Shown in pieces: positions 8,562-15,540 of a DNA stretch of 64,000 nt. Position 1 is the first letter of the stretch, and each line of letters starts with the position of its first letter. This stretch comes from CAYZTY01 sp964444665 (GTDB lineage: Bacteria > Planctomycetota > Phycisphaerae > Sedimentisphaerales > CAYZTY01), in NCBI GenBank assembly GCA_964444665.1, contig CAYUIE010000002.1:1-64000 (forward strand). The letters are read 5' to 3'. Both the position numbers and the translations under genes were made by a program. The notes beneath the pieces were generated by a model. It was not told the DNA's origin and made no database searches. It saw only the letters and a program-made list of their open reading frames with translations.

Positions 8562-9164
8562 ATGGAAGCTTTGGTCTTCTCCGATTCGAATTTTTATGGC
8601 TGGGTTGTTATCCCCGTTCTGATTTTCATTGCACGTGTCGTGGACGTCAGTATGGGTACGGTAAGAGTTGTATTTATCTCGAGAGGACTAAAATATCTGG
8701 CACCCTTGGTTGGCTTTTTCGAGATACTTGTCTGGCTTGTGGCTATAGGCCAGATTATGAAAAATCTTTCCAATCCAGTCTGCTATATTGCGTACGCCGG
8801 CGGATTTGCAATGGGTAATTTTGTAGGAATCTGGATTTCAGAGAGACTGTCTTTAGGGGTAGTCCTTATCCGGGTAATCACGAACAGGGACGCAACGGAA
8901 CTGGTGGAATGCCTTAGAACCGCGGATTACGGAGTTACGAGCGTAGATGGACACGGCACAATGGGGCAGGTCAAGGTAGTCTTTACTATTGTTCCACGAC
9001 GAGAAGCTCAGAGGGTGGTTGAGCTGGTCAAAAAGTTTAATCCCAAGGCCTTCTATTCCATCGAGGAGGTCGGCTTTGTGGGCAAAGACCTTTCTCCTGT
9101 CAAAAAGAAATGGATTAACGGCAGTTTGTCCAATCTATTTAAGCCGTTTCGAAAAGGCAAATAA
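8562..9164 (+). CDS. DUF2179 / UPF0316 family membrane protein
   Basis: A 200-residue protein with three N-terminal membrane helices and a C-terminal soluble domain from about residue 105. The N-terminal Phe-Ile-Ala-Arg-Val-Val-Asp-Val-Ser-Met-Gly-Thr-Val-Arg signature and the Gly-Asn-Phe-Val-Gly-Ile-Trp-Ile-Ser-Glu-Arg-Leu segment are diagnostic of UPF0316. The soluble domain (Thr-Ser-Val-Asp-Gly-His-Gly-Thr-Met-Gly-Gln-Val-Lys-Val) is the DUF2179 fold. It lies 15 bases after the TrkA-C gene and is probably in the same transcript. Biochemical function is unknown. Confidence 0.85.
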   Translation: MEALVFSDSNFYGWVVIPVLIFIARVVDVSMGTVRVVFISRGLKYLAPLVGFFEILVWLVAIGQIMKNLSNPVCYIAYAGGFAMGNFVGIWISERLSLGVVLIRVITNRDATELVECLRTADYGVTSVDGHGTMGQVKVVFTIVPRREAQRVVELVKKFNPKAFYSIEEVGFVGKDLSPVKKKWINGSLSNLFKPFRKGK

Positions 9165-9358
9165 ACAAACGACCATCAACATAAATCCTTCGAAACTTCG
9201 ACAAATTATCTCCTGCGGAGCAAGTAGTTCGAATTTTGTGGCCTTATGGACATCATTTAGAATGAGGAGTAATATATGCCAGCGGACAGAACATAAGATG
9301 AGGATTTTCGTATTGATAATACCTATTGCATAGACAAACAGTTGATGTTGGTATAATA

Positions 9359-9874
9359 ATGCCGGTTACGCCATATCATTTTGGGCCGAGTGGATTTGTC
9401 TGGTTGGTTTTCCGCAAGTGGATTGACCTGCCTGTGTTCCTGCTGGCGAACGTGATAATCGATGTCGAGGTTCTTTTTGCCGAAAGATGGGAAGTTCACA
9501 GGCACTGGCATTTTCATACGTTTCTTGTGGGTGGTGCCGTGTGCGCCGCCGGCGCGGTAGTTGCTTATCCGGCCCGTCATCTGTTCAAAAAAATAATGCA
9601 CCGTTTATACCTGCCTTATGAAACCAGTTTTTGGAAGATGGTTTTCTCAGGTATTCTCGGCGGCTGGTTTCATGTATTTATAGACAGCATTTACCACTAC
9701 GACATCCAGCCGTTCTGGCCAGGGCTGAAAAATCCGTTCTGGCGGCTGCTGAGCCACGGCCAGGTGAAGGCGATATGTATTGCCACGCTCGCTGTTTTCG
9801 CGGCCTGGTATGTAATCACCGTTATCAGGGCCCAAAAAACCGGACGCAGTATTCAGGAACGTAAACTTTATTAA
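9359..9874 (+). CDS. YdjM-like membrane-bound hydrolase-family protein
   Basis: A 171-residue multi-pass membrane protein. The start at 9359 is chosen from the characteristic N-terminus Met-Pro-Val-Thr-Pro-Tyr-His-Phe-Gly-Pro; no strong ribosome-binding site is seen. Histidines cluster in two places: His-Arg-His-Trp-His-Phe-His near residue 47 and Trp-Phe-His-Val-Phe-Ile-Asp-Ser near 104. This His...HxxxD layout resembles the YdjM/DUF457 family of putative metal-dependent membrane hydrolases. The actual reaction is not known. It is separated from the DUF2179 gene by 194 bases holding only two very short frames. Confidence 0.6.
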   Translation: MPVTPYHFGPSGFVWLVFRKWIDLPVFLLANVIIDVEVLFAERWEVHRHWHFHTFLVGGAVCAAGAVVAYPARHLFKKIMHRLYLPYETSFWKMVFSGILGGWFHVFIDSIYHYDIQPFWPGLKNPFWRLLSHGQVKAICIATLAVFAAWYVITVIRAQKTGRSIQERKLY

Positions 9875-9888
9875 TGCCGGACCTGGAG

Positions 9889-9937
9889 GGTTATAGTTTT
9901 CTGTCTAATTTGCGGTAGCTGATTGCTTCGGCAATGT
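9889..9937. repeat. Outer copy of the 49-base comM 3'-end direct repeat
   Basis: These 49 bases match 11984-12032 with a single mismatch (9912 against 12007). The matching sequence at 11984 is the 3' end of the intact comM gene. The two copies bracket a 2.1 kb insert in direct orientation. Confidence 0.85.
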
Positions 9938-9980
9938 ACTCAACGGGGATATCTTCAAAGCCTGCAAAAAACTTACTCAT
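9891..9980 (-). pseudogene. Remnant of a second comM 3' end
   Basis: Read on the minus strand, this fragment encodes 29 residues from an in-frame ATG at 9980 to a TAA at 9891. Its last 16 residues (Tyr-Ile-Ala-Glu-Ala-Ile-Ser-Tyr-Arg-Lys-Leu-Asp-Arg-Lys-Leu and neighbours) are almost those of the intact ComM. Further upstream the DNA diverges, but the protein still aligns (Ala-Gly-Phe-Glu-Asp-Ile against Ala-Gly-Ser-Glu-Asn-Ile). So it is a diverged homologous comM end, not a recent exact duplication. No other part of comM is found near it. Confidence 0.7.
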
Positions 9981-10091
9981 GGATGTATCAATCAAATAAT
10001 TACAGAGATGAAAAAGAAGGAGCAGAAAAAGTCCTTTTGTAATTGTATCTTCGGGGCCCAATATAATAAACGAGGAGGCCCTTAACTCTAA

Positions 10092-10610
10092 TCACATGTT
10101 CTTTAGCCGAAACAGCCAACTTAGAACGTAGTCAAGCTGCTTCTTATTTAGGCGGAAAGATACACCCGAAATAATCCTCCCGTTGTAATTATCCAGTTTG
10201 CCGATGTGTCCGGCAAAGGGGCCCGTGGTGATAGCATGCTCAAAATACATCATAGGAACTGAATAACGAACCTGTTTACCTAATACCGTCCCGTGCCCCA
10301 TATTGAGGAATCGGATGCCGTCATACCTCCGGCCGGCGAGCATTGAAAACTTACCATCAGTAATTTCTTCAATGGGGACAGATACAGGTGTCAACGTAAT
10401 CTGGACATCTCCTGTTTCACTGACATCCACACTCACCGAGAGATTGATTCCAATGTATTCACCCTCAAGGTTATTGAGGGCAATCTCCCCAACACTGAGT
10501 GCTTTCTGTTCATCTCCAGTTAACTTGATTTCCGTAGTGGTTTGAGGCGGAAGTGTCGAGCACCCGCAAATAATCACCCCAATAACCAATGACAACAATG
10601 CATCTTTCAC
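10092..10610 (-). CDS. Small lipoprotein of unknown function
   Basis: A 172-residue protein with a GTG start after a GGAGAG ribosome-binding site. The N-terminus is a lipoprotein signal: charged start, hydrophobic run, then Ile-Ile-Cys-Gly-Cys-Ser with the acylated Cys at 17. The mature part is rich in beta-forming residues, suggesting a secreted beta domain. No known family was recognised. It is the last gene of a minus-strand unit and lies inside the segment flanked by the two comM 3' ends. Confidence 0.6.
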   Translation of the reverse strand: MKDALLSLVIGVIICGCSTLPPQTTTEIKLTGDEQKALSVGEIALNNLEGEYIGINLSVSVDVSETGDVQITLTPVSVPIEEITDGKFSMLAGRRYDGIRFLNMGHGTVLGKQVRYSVPMMYFEHAITTGPFAGHIGKLDNYNGRIISGVSFRLNKKQLDYVLSWLFRLKNM

Positions 10611-10644
10611 AATTTACTCTCCTACAAGAATGAACATTCATAAT

Positions 10645-11523
10645 TTAGAAGGATATTCTCTTCCAGCTTTTACCGTTGTCTTTGGACGAAAACACTCCAT
10701 ATCTGCCCACAGCTATGAACAGATCATTACCAAAGGCAATATCGTATAAGCTGATTTTAATTCCCGAATCGACCTTCCTCCAGTTTATTCCATCCAAAGA
10801 GACTATCATCTCAACATCCGAGTCATCGTACTCATATTTGTAACCCACGGCTATAAACATACCTGAACCATAGGTAAGTGCATACAATTGATTACTTACA
10901 GGGCCCCCGTAATTCAGGGCCCACTTTCCGTGAATGTCAGAAGTGGAATACACTTTTGGAGCAAGCCGAAACGACTGCCCTTGGCGATAATAACTGTTCG
11001 CAATTCCCACATATCTGCCGCGGCCAAATGCTACATCTCTGAAATCGACCCTGTTTACTGTGCTTTTCCAGGTTTGGAGATCTTTTGAAGAGTAAAGCCT
11101 GGATTTACACGACTCCTTAGCGCCTGAAGGCCGGGTTTCAAGACACAGGAAAACATCCTTACCGCGGATGACGCTATATTTATGAAACGGCTCTTTCTTG
11201 ACTTCCTGCCATGATAAACCGTCTGACGATTTCAAGCTTACGTCTGAAAGGGTTGTGATGTAAAAGGACTCATCGATGAAAATCACATTCTGCAGATTCT
11301 CTTCTCTTATTAACCGGGTCCACCTTTTACCGTCTTTCGAAACGAAAATTATACTCCTGGAGTCCTGGGGGCCGCCACGTATTAATCCTGTTAGAACAAA
11401 TGTGCCATTGCCGAAGGCAATTTGTCCATAGTTATTATATCCAGTGTGTTTTTGGATATTCGGGGTGCATCCTGCTAACGCCAGTTCCCAAATGAATATA
11501 ACAAACACCAGGTGCTTTTCCAT
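10645..11523 (-). CDS. BNR/sialidase-repeat beta-propeller lipoprotein
   Basis: A 292-residue lipoprotein. I chose the ATG at 11523, not 11529, because the AGGAG ribosome-binding site is seven bases from it and only one base from the other. The lipobox Leu-Ala-Leu-Ala-Gly-Cys follows at once. The mature protein has repeated Phe-Gly-Asn-Gly/Phe-Gly-Arg-Gly motifs each followed by Phe-Val or Tyr-Val, alternating with Ser-Xaa-Asp-Gly-Xaa-Xaa-Trp Asp-box-like motifs. This pattern is typical of BNR-type propellers. It is probably anchored on the cell surface; no catalytic residues were identified. It sits in the comM-flanked insert. Confidence 0.7.
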   Translation of the reverse strand: MEKHLVFVIFIWELALAGCTPNIQKHTGYNNYGQIAFGNGTFVLTGLIRGGPQDSRSIIFVSKDGKRWTRLIREENLQNVIFIDESFYITTLSDVSLKSSDGLSWQEVKKEPFHKYSVIRGKDVFLCLETRPSGAKESCKSRLYSSKDLQTWKSTVNRVDFRDVAFGRGRYVGIANSYYRQGQSFRLAPKVYSTSDIHGKWALNYGGPVSNQLYALTYGSGMFIAVGYKYEYDDSDVEMIVSLDGINWRKVDSGIKISLYDIAFGNDLFIAVGRYGVFSSKDNGKSWKRISF

Positions 11524-11556
11524 CGTCATGCTCCTTCTTCTAATTCCCTCATAGAC

Positions 11557-11793
11557 TTATATGCTTTGGCCACCAAGGGCTGTGTGATACTCAGGACCGG
11601 TGCCCAGCTCAATTATGGCAGAAGTGACTCCGTCGATTGTATCAGGCGACGGTATTCGGCCTCCAGGATGCGCACCAATAGTTCCACAAAGTACCTGTTT
11701 AATGCCATCCTTTGTGCGTTCATTGTAAGGCACATTGGGAGTGTAGTGTGCAGCCATAACCTCTATCAGTGTAAAGTTGAACTTAAAAATCAC
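11557..11793 (-). CDS. Small hypothetical protein
   Basis: A 78-codon frame starting at GTG 11793, or 66 codons from the ATG at 11757 which has an AGAGG ribosome-binding site and is the better start. It contains no recognised domain. The sequence is of ordinary composition with several Gly-Xaa-Pro turns. It lies 33 bases before the BNR lipoprotein start and starts at the end of another small frame, so it may be part of one transcript. It could be a gene fragment. Confidence 0.35.
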   Translation of the reverse strand: MIFKFNFTLIEVMAAHYTPNVPYNERTKDGIKQVLCGTIGAHPGGRIPSPDTIDGVTSAIIELGTGPEYHTALGGQSI

Positions 11794-11902
11794 CTCTGTC
11801 GCGTCTTTTATCTTTTCTCCAGCAAACTTCTCTCATGATTTTTAAGATTTTTGAGCAGGAATCGCCGTCCTTCCCTTCGATTGCTTTCCAGTTCCGATCC
11901 AT
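11783..11902 (-). CDS. 39-residue basic small ORF at the head of the accessory unit
   Basis: The ATG at 11902 is preceded by a good promoter whose expected transcription start falls at or next to the ATG, so it may be translated without a leader. The peptide is highly charged, with a Lys-Asp-Lys-Arg-Arg-Asp-Arg tail. Its stop codon overlaps the alternative GTG start of the next small frame. Nothing similar was recognised. Expression is inferred only from the promoter. Confidence 0.3.
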   Translation of the reverse strand: MDRNWKAIEGKDGDSCSKILKIMREVCWRKDKRRDRGDF

Positions 11903-11910
11903 GATTTGGT

Positions 11911-11938
11911 ATTATAGCACTTGTCGAGTATTTCTTAA
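11911..11938 (-). promoter_or_regulatory. Sigma-70-type promoter of the comM-flanked accessory unit
   Basis: On the minus strand a TTAAGA box (11938-11933) is followed after 16 bases by a perfect TATAAT (11916-11911). Transcription would start near 11904 and run through the two small ORFs and the two lipoprotein genes. Confidence 0.55.
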
Positions 11939-11983
11939 GCAGTCTTTTCATCTTCGAAAAACTCCCCTGCCACCGATCTCAAA

Positions 11984-12032
11984 GGTTATAGTTTTCTGTC
12001 TAATTTTCGGTAGCTGATTGCTTCGGCAATGT
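11984..12032. repeat. Inner copy of the 49-base comM 3'-end direct repeat
   Basis: Matches 9889-9937 with one mismatch. This copy forms the real 3' end of comM. Confidence 0.85.
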
Positions 12033-13515
12033 GTTCCGGCTGGATATTCTCAGAGCCGGCAAGGTCGGCAATGGTGCGAGCGACTTTGCAGATTTTATCG
12101 TGGGCGCGGGCGCTCAGACCAAACTCGGTCATCGCCTGCTTTAAGAGCAATTCAGAGGACTGGTCAAGCTCACAGAACTTTCGTACTTGTTTGTGACTCA
12201 TCCGGGCGTTAGTCAGCATTTTGCCATCACTGAATCGCTTGGTCTGAGTTTCTCTTGCTCTTATCACGTCTGCTCTTATTGTGGCCGAGTCTAACTGGCT
12301 GGCTTTTGAACGTAACTTGCCGAAAGTCACAGCAGGTACATCTATATGAATATCTATTCTGTCGATTAGCGGGCCGGATATCTTTGAGAGATATCGTTCA
12401 ATTTGGCCGGGGGTGCATCGGCAGCGCCGGGAGTTAGTGCCAAAAAAGCCGCAGGGGCAGGGGTTCATTGCCGCAACCAGCATAAAGTTCGACGGAAACT
12501 TGATGCTTCCTTTGGCCCGCGAGACCGTAACGGCACCTTCTTCGAGAGGCTGGCGAATCATCTCCAAAACGTGCCGGGGAAACTCCGCGAATTCGTCCAG
12601 AAACAGAATGCCGAAGTGCGCCAGGCTTAACTCACCGGGTCGGGGATTTGTTCCTCCTCCAATTAGGGCCGGGCCGCTGGCTGAATGATGCGGCATTCGG
12701 ATGGGCCGGATTGCGAACAGGGCCTTGTTTTTGTCCAGGAGCCCCACTGATGAGTAAATCCGGGTCGTCTCAAGTGATTCGGCCAGTGTGAGCGGGGGCA
12801 GGACGGTTGCCAGTCTCTGAGCGAGCATCGTTTTACCCCCTCCGGGCGGGCCTATCATCATTATGTTGTGGCCTCCCGCAGCGGCGATGGTCAGGGCACG
12901 TTTTACACTCTGCTGGCCTTTGACCTCGGCAAAGTCCACTTCATAATTCGCCGCAGCCGAGAAAAGCTGTTCGATATTAACTGTAGTTGTCTCCAGCGGC
13001 AGCTTGCCCGCGAGGAACTCGGCCGCCTGTGCCAGTGAGCCGACGCCGAATACCTCGATATCCTCCACAACCGCCGCTTCTCTGGCGTTCTCAAGCGGCA
13101 CAATCATCCCCTTGAAGCCGTTTGCCGCCGCCGTCATTGCCATACTAAGTACGCCATTGACCGGCCGAACGCGCCCATCCAACGCCAATTCGCCGAGTAC
13201 AACATAATCACCGACAACTCGGCTTTGAATACTGTTTGAGCCGAGAAGCATCCCCAGTGCAATTGGTAAGTCGAAGGCGGGGCCGATTTTTTTCACGTCA
13301 GCCGGTGCCAGATTAATCACGGACCGGGTTTTAGGATATTTGTATCCAGAATTGACGACAGCGCTTCTGACCCGCTCGATGCTTTCTTTCACCGCTGTGT
13401 CCGGCAGGCCCACAATCAGCGATTTTTCGAATCCACCCCTGGCAACATCCACTTCAACCTCGCAAACAATCCCCTCAATGCCCTCTAATGTAACGCTGTG
13501 TAACCTTGCTAACAT
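11986..13515 (-). CDS. comM: YifB/ComM Mg-chelatase-like AAA+ ATPase
   Basis: A 509-residue AAA+ protein. ComM is known in naturally transforming bacteria as a branch-migration helicase that helps integrate incoming DNA. Seen here: the N-terminal ChlI-like domain (about 20-140) with an Ala-Pro-Ala-Asp-Val-Lys-Lys motif, Walker A Gly-Pro-Pro-Gly-Gly-Gly-Lys-Thr at about 221-228, Walker B Leu-Phe-Leu-Asp-Glu-Phe-Ala-Glu, a Cys-Pro-Cys-Gly element, and the C-terminal Mg-chelatase lid. Length is normal for the family. Its 3' end is duplicated 2.1 kb downstream, on the far side of an accessory gene unit. Confidence 0.93.
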   Translation of the reverse strand: MLARLHSVTLEGIEGIVCEVEVDVARGGFEKSLIVGLPDTAVKESIERVRSAVVNSGYKYPKTRSVINLAPADVKKIGPAFDLPIALGMLLGSNSIQSRVVGDYVVLGELALDGRVRPVNGVLSMAMTAAANGFKGMIVPLENAREAAVVEDIEVFGVGSLAQAAEFLAGKLPLETTTVNIEQLFSAAANYEVDFAEVKGQQSVKRALTIAAAGGHNIMMIGPPGGGKTMLAQRLATVLPPLTLAESLETTRIYSSVGLLDKNKALFAIRPIRMPHHSASGPALIGGGTNPRPGELSLAHFGILFLDEFAEFPRHVLEMIRQPLEEGAVTVSRAKGSIKFPSNFMLVAAMNPCPCGFFGTNSRRCRCTPGQIERYLSKISGPLIDRIDIHIDVPAVTFGKLRSKASQLDSATIRADVIRARETQTKRFSDGKMLTNARMSHKQVRKFCELDQSSELLLKQAMTEFGLSARAHDKICKVARTIADLAGSENIQPEHIAEAISYRKLDRKL

Positions 13516-13632
13516 TCTATTTAACCCGTTTTTAGACCAAGAAACCGGATTTTAGTAATGATTTGCCGCCTTTGCAAGTGGTTTATCGCGAAGTGGCTAC
13601 AAAAAAAAAAGAAAAAAATTCCGAAAAAGACC

Positions 13633-13660
13633 TTGCAAAGCTTTCCTGGTGGGCTATAAT
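13633..13660 (+). promoter_or_regulatory. Promoter of a candidate small RNA
   Basis: TTGCAA at 13633-13638 and a perfect TATAAT at 13655-13660 are separated by 16 bases. A transcript would start near 13667. No coding frame follows before the terminator at 13772. Confidence 0.6.
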
Positions 13661-13666
13661 ATATTT

Positions 13667-13804
13667 GAATGTGATATAGCTCTTTCTTCTTTAAGGTGTT
13701 TTGGTTAGGTTGAGGCAGCGGTTTATTTATAACCGGGAAATTTTATAGTAAAAGTTAAGTTGCTTCAACCAGGCTGGAGTTGGCGAACTCCAGCCTTTTT
13801 TTTG
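13667..13804 (+). ncRNA. Candidate structured small RNA, about 138 nucleotides
   Basis: The stretch has its own promoter and ends in a strong intrinsic terminator. It contains a 10-base-pair stem GGTTGAGGCA (13708-13717) with TGCTTCAACC (13761-13770), nine Watson-Crick pairs and one G-U. Inside it lies a small hairpin CGGTT-TATTTAT-AACCG (13719-13735), and the terminator hairpin follows immediately. No start codon with a ribosome-binding site and no open frame of any length explains it. It does not match 6S RNA, tmRNA, RNase P or signal recognition particle RNA as I know them. It lies alone between comM and a small conserved gene, so it is more likely a trans-acting RNA than a riboswitch. Confidence 0.55.
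13772..13803 (+). terminator. Strong intrinsic terminator
   Basis: Perfect 10-base-pair stem GGCTGGAGTT / AACTCCAGCC with a GGCG loop (13772-13795), followed by eight T residues (13796-13803). It ends the candidate small RNA; no protein gene on this strand lies just upstream. Confidence 0.9.
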
Positions 13805-13927
13805 TGGATTTCGGCACAGCTTCCGGCCGTAAAATTGTGGGTGGTTTATCCCCCTGCGGTTTAGGTAGTAGGCTTTATCCTCCGCTACAAGCGTCTCAAG
13901 ACCAGCTAACGGCGTAAAAACTATCGC

Positions 13928-14131
13928 TTAATTCCGATGCGATTTAGAATTCGTAACAAAGGCCGCTAATAAAATGTGCCGTAATCGGTCAATGCTGAGT
14001 GAGTCGAGATATTTATCTGTGAAGTCCAGTTTGAATCGGCCTTTAAAATTCTTGATGCGCCGCTTTATCACCTCCCTGTTCAAAGAACTTATCGAGACTG
14101 CCACGTCATCTAATGAACGTTGTGAGTTCAT
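13928..14131 (-). CDS. Small conserved-looking protein of unknown function
   Basis: A 67-residue, highly charged, helical protein. An AAGGTG ribosome-binding site stands eight bases before the ATG at 14131. The sequence has a Lys-Arg-Arg-Ile-Lys-Asn-Phe-Lys-Gly-Arg-Phe-Lys-Leu-Asp-Phe segment followed by Leu-Arg-His-Ile-Leu-Leu-Ala-Ala. This recalls short uncharacterised planctomycete proteins, but I cannot name a family. It is divergent from queA, with about 170 bases between them. It might bind nucleic acid or ribosomes given its charge, but that is speculation. Confidence 0.5.
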   Translation of the reverse strand: MNSQRSLDDVAVSISSLNREVIKRRIKNFKGRFKLDFTDKYLDSLSIDRLRHILLAAFVTNSKSHRN

Positions 14132-14304
14132 CTGTGCACCTTTTTAACATAGGCATAATTAAGTCCTTCGTACGCTGGTAGTATCGATTTTTTTTGCATT
14201 GCACTTTTGTAAAACCTCCCGGCAAAAGAGAAAAAAGGCGGAATTTGGTTGCCAGGGGAGGGAATCTTTTTGTTTTTGTTTCGGCGGTCTGATAATTTTT
14301 ATCT

Positions 14305-15387
14305 ATGCGAACTGAAAAATTAGACTATCCGCTGCCCCGGGAGCTGATTGCTCAGCAGCCGGCCGGGCGTCGAACAGATTCAAGGCTGTTGGTTCTGGAC
14401 CGCTCTAACGGCGTCTATATCGACAGCAGCTTCTCCCAAATCGGGGATTACCTTAAGGCCGGTGATTGTCTCGTTCTGAACGATACAAAGGTTATACCCG
14501 CCCATTTCTTTGCTCGCCGTGAAACCGGGGCCCAAATAGAGGGGCTTTTTCTATCGGAGAAATCATCCGGGCTGTGGCAGGTTATGCTGAAGAACGCCCG
14601 CCGGGTCAAGCCGGGCGAGACTATCTATCTGAGTGATTCGGCAAATAAGGACTTTTGTCCTGCCAAGGTTATGGAGCGCAAAATTTTCGGTGAGGGCCCC
14701 GATGAATCGGGGTCCGAGCCGCCGCAATGGCTCCTGAAGATTGATTATCCGGCTGATGCGGGAGACATACTGGGCCGGATAGGGGCCGCTCCGCTTCCGC
14801 CGTATATCAAGCGCAGACGAGATACCGACCAGGCCGAAGAAGACCTGCGTCGATATCAAACAGTGTATGCTAAAAAGGATGGAGCGGTCGCGGCGCCCAC
14901 CGCAGGATTACATTTCACGAATGAGCTTATTGAAGAGATCAAAGATAAAGGCGTCAACTTTGCCTATATCACTTTGCACGTTGGAGCGGGGACGTTCAGG
15001 CCGATATCAGCAAGAACTCTTGAAGAGCATAGAATGCACAGCGAGTACTTTTATCTTGATGAACGTAATGCCCGGATGATTAATGAAACCCGCCTGCATC
15101 GGGGCAGAGTAATCGCGGTGGGTACAACCAGCGTGCGAACTTTGGAAGTTGCCAACGACGGGAACGAGTTGAAAGCTCTGCAAGGACGGACTGACCTGTT
15201 TATTAAGCCCGGTTATAAATTTAAGGTTGTTGATGCTATGATAACAAACTTCCATCTTCCGAAATCCAGCCTGCTGGCCCTTGTTGCCGCTTTTGCAGGA
15301 CTGGATAATATTCTGGCTGCATACCATCACGCCATAAAACAGCGATATCGCTTTTATTCATACGGCGACGCAATGTTTATATTTTGA
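14305..15387 (+). CDS. queA: S-adenosylmethionine:tRNA ribosyltransferase-isomerase
   Basis: Transfers and isomerises the ribosyl group of SAM onto preQ1 in tRNA to form epoxyqueuosine. The 360-residue length is normal. Diagnostic features include the N-terminal Asp-Tyr-Pro-Leu-Pro-Arg-Glu-Leu-Ile-Ala-Gln-Gln-Pro, the Asp-Thr-Lys-Val-Ile-Pro-Ala block, Ala-Ala-Pro-Thr-Ala-Gly-Leu-His-Phe and the Thr-Ser-Val-Arg-Thr-Leu-Glu motif. A GATAAT box at 14291-14296 lies only nine bases before the ATG and there is no obvious ribosome-binding site, so a leaderless transcript is possible. No other queuosine gene is in the window. Confidence 0.95.
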   Translation: MRTEKLDYPLPRELIAQQPAGRRTDSRLLVLDRSNGVYIDSSFSQIGDYLKAGDCLVLNDTKVIPAHFFARRETGAQIEGLFLSEKSSGLWQVMLKNARRVKPGETIYLSDSANKDFCPAKVMERKIFGEGPDESGSEPPQWLLKIDYPADAGDILGRIGAAPLPPYIKRRRDTDQAEEDLRRYQTVYAKKDGAVAAPTAGLHFTNELIEEIKDKGVNFAYITLHVGAGTFRPISARTLEEHRMHSEYFYLDERNARMINETRLHRGRVIAVGTTSVRTLEVANDGNELKALQGRTDLFIKPGYKFKVVDAMITNFHLPKSSLLALVAAFAGLDNILAAYHHAIKQRYRFYSYGDAMFIF

Positions 15388-15540
15388 GAGATATCGTTTA
15401 TTTCGGAGCTGGTGCTTCTTTATGCACCCGGCCCGGCCATCCCGACCCATTGAGTAAATGTTTTGACATACCTGGGTCATTTTACTACTATATGGACTTT
15501 GTCGGCCGATTTAATCCGCCTGTTAAAAATAGGACTCTTT

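Noticed and set aside
9239..9334. Two very short frames with a GAGGAG site before the YdjM-like gene
   Set aside because: They encode 6 and 11 residues and are too short to separate from chance.
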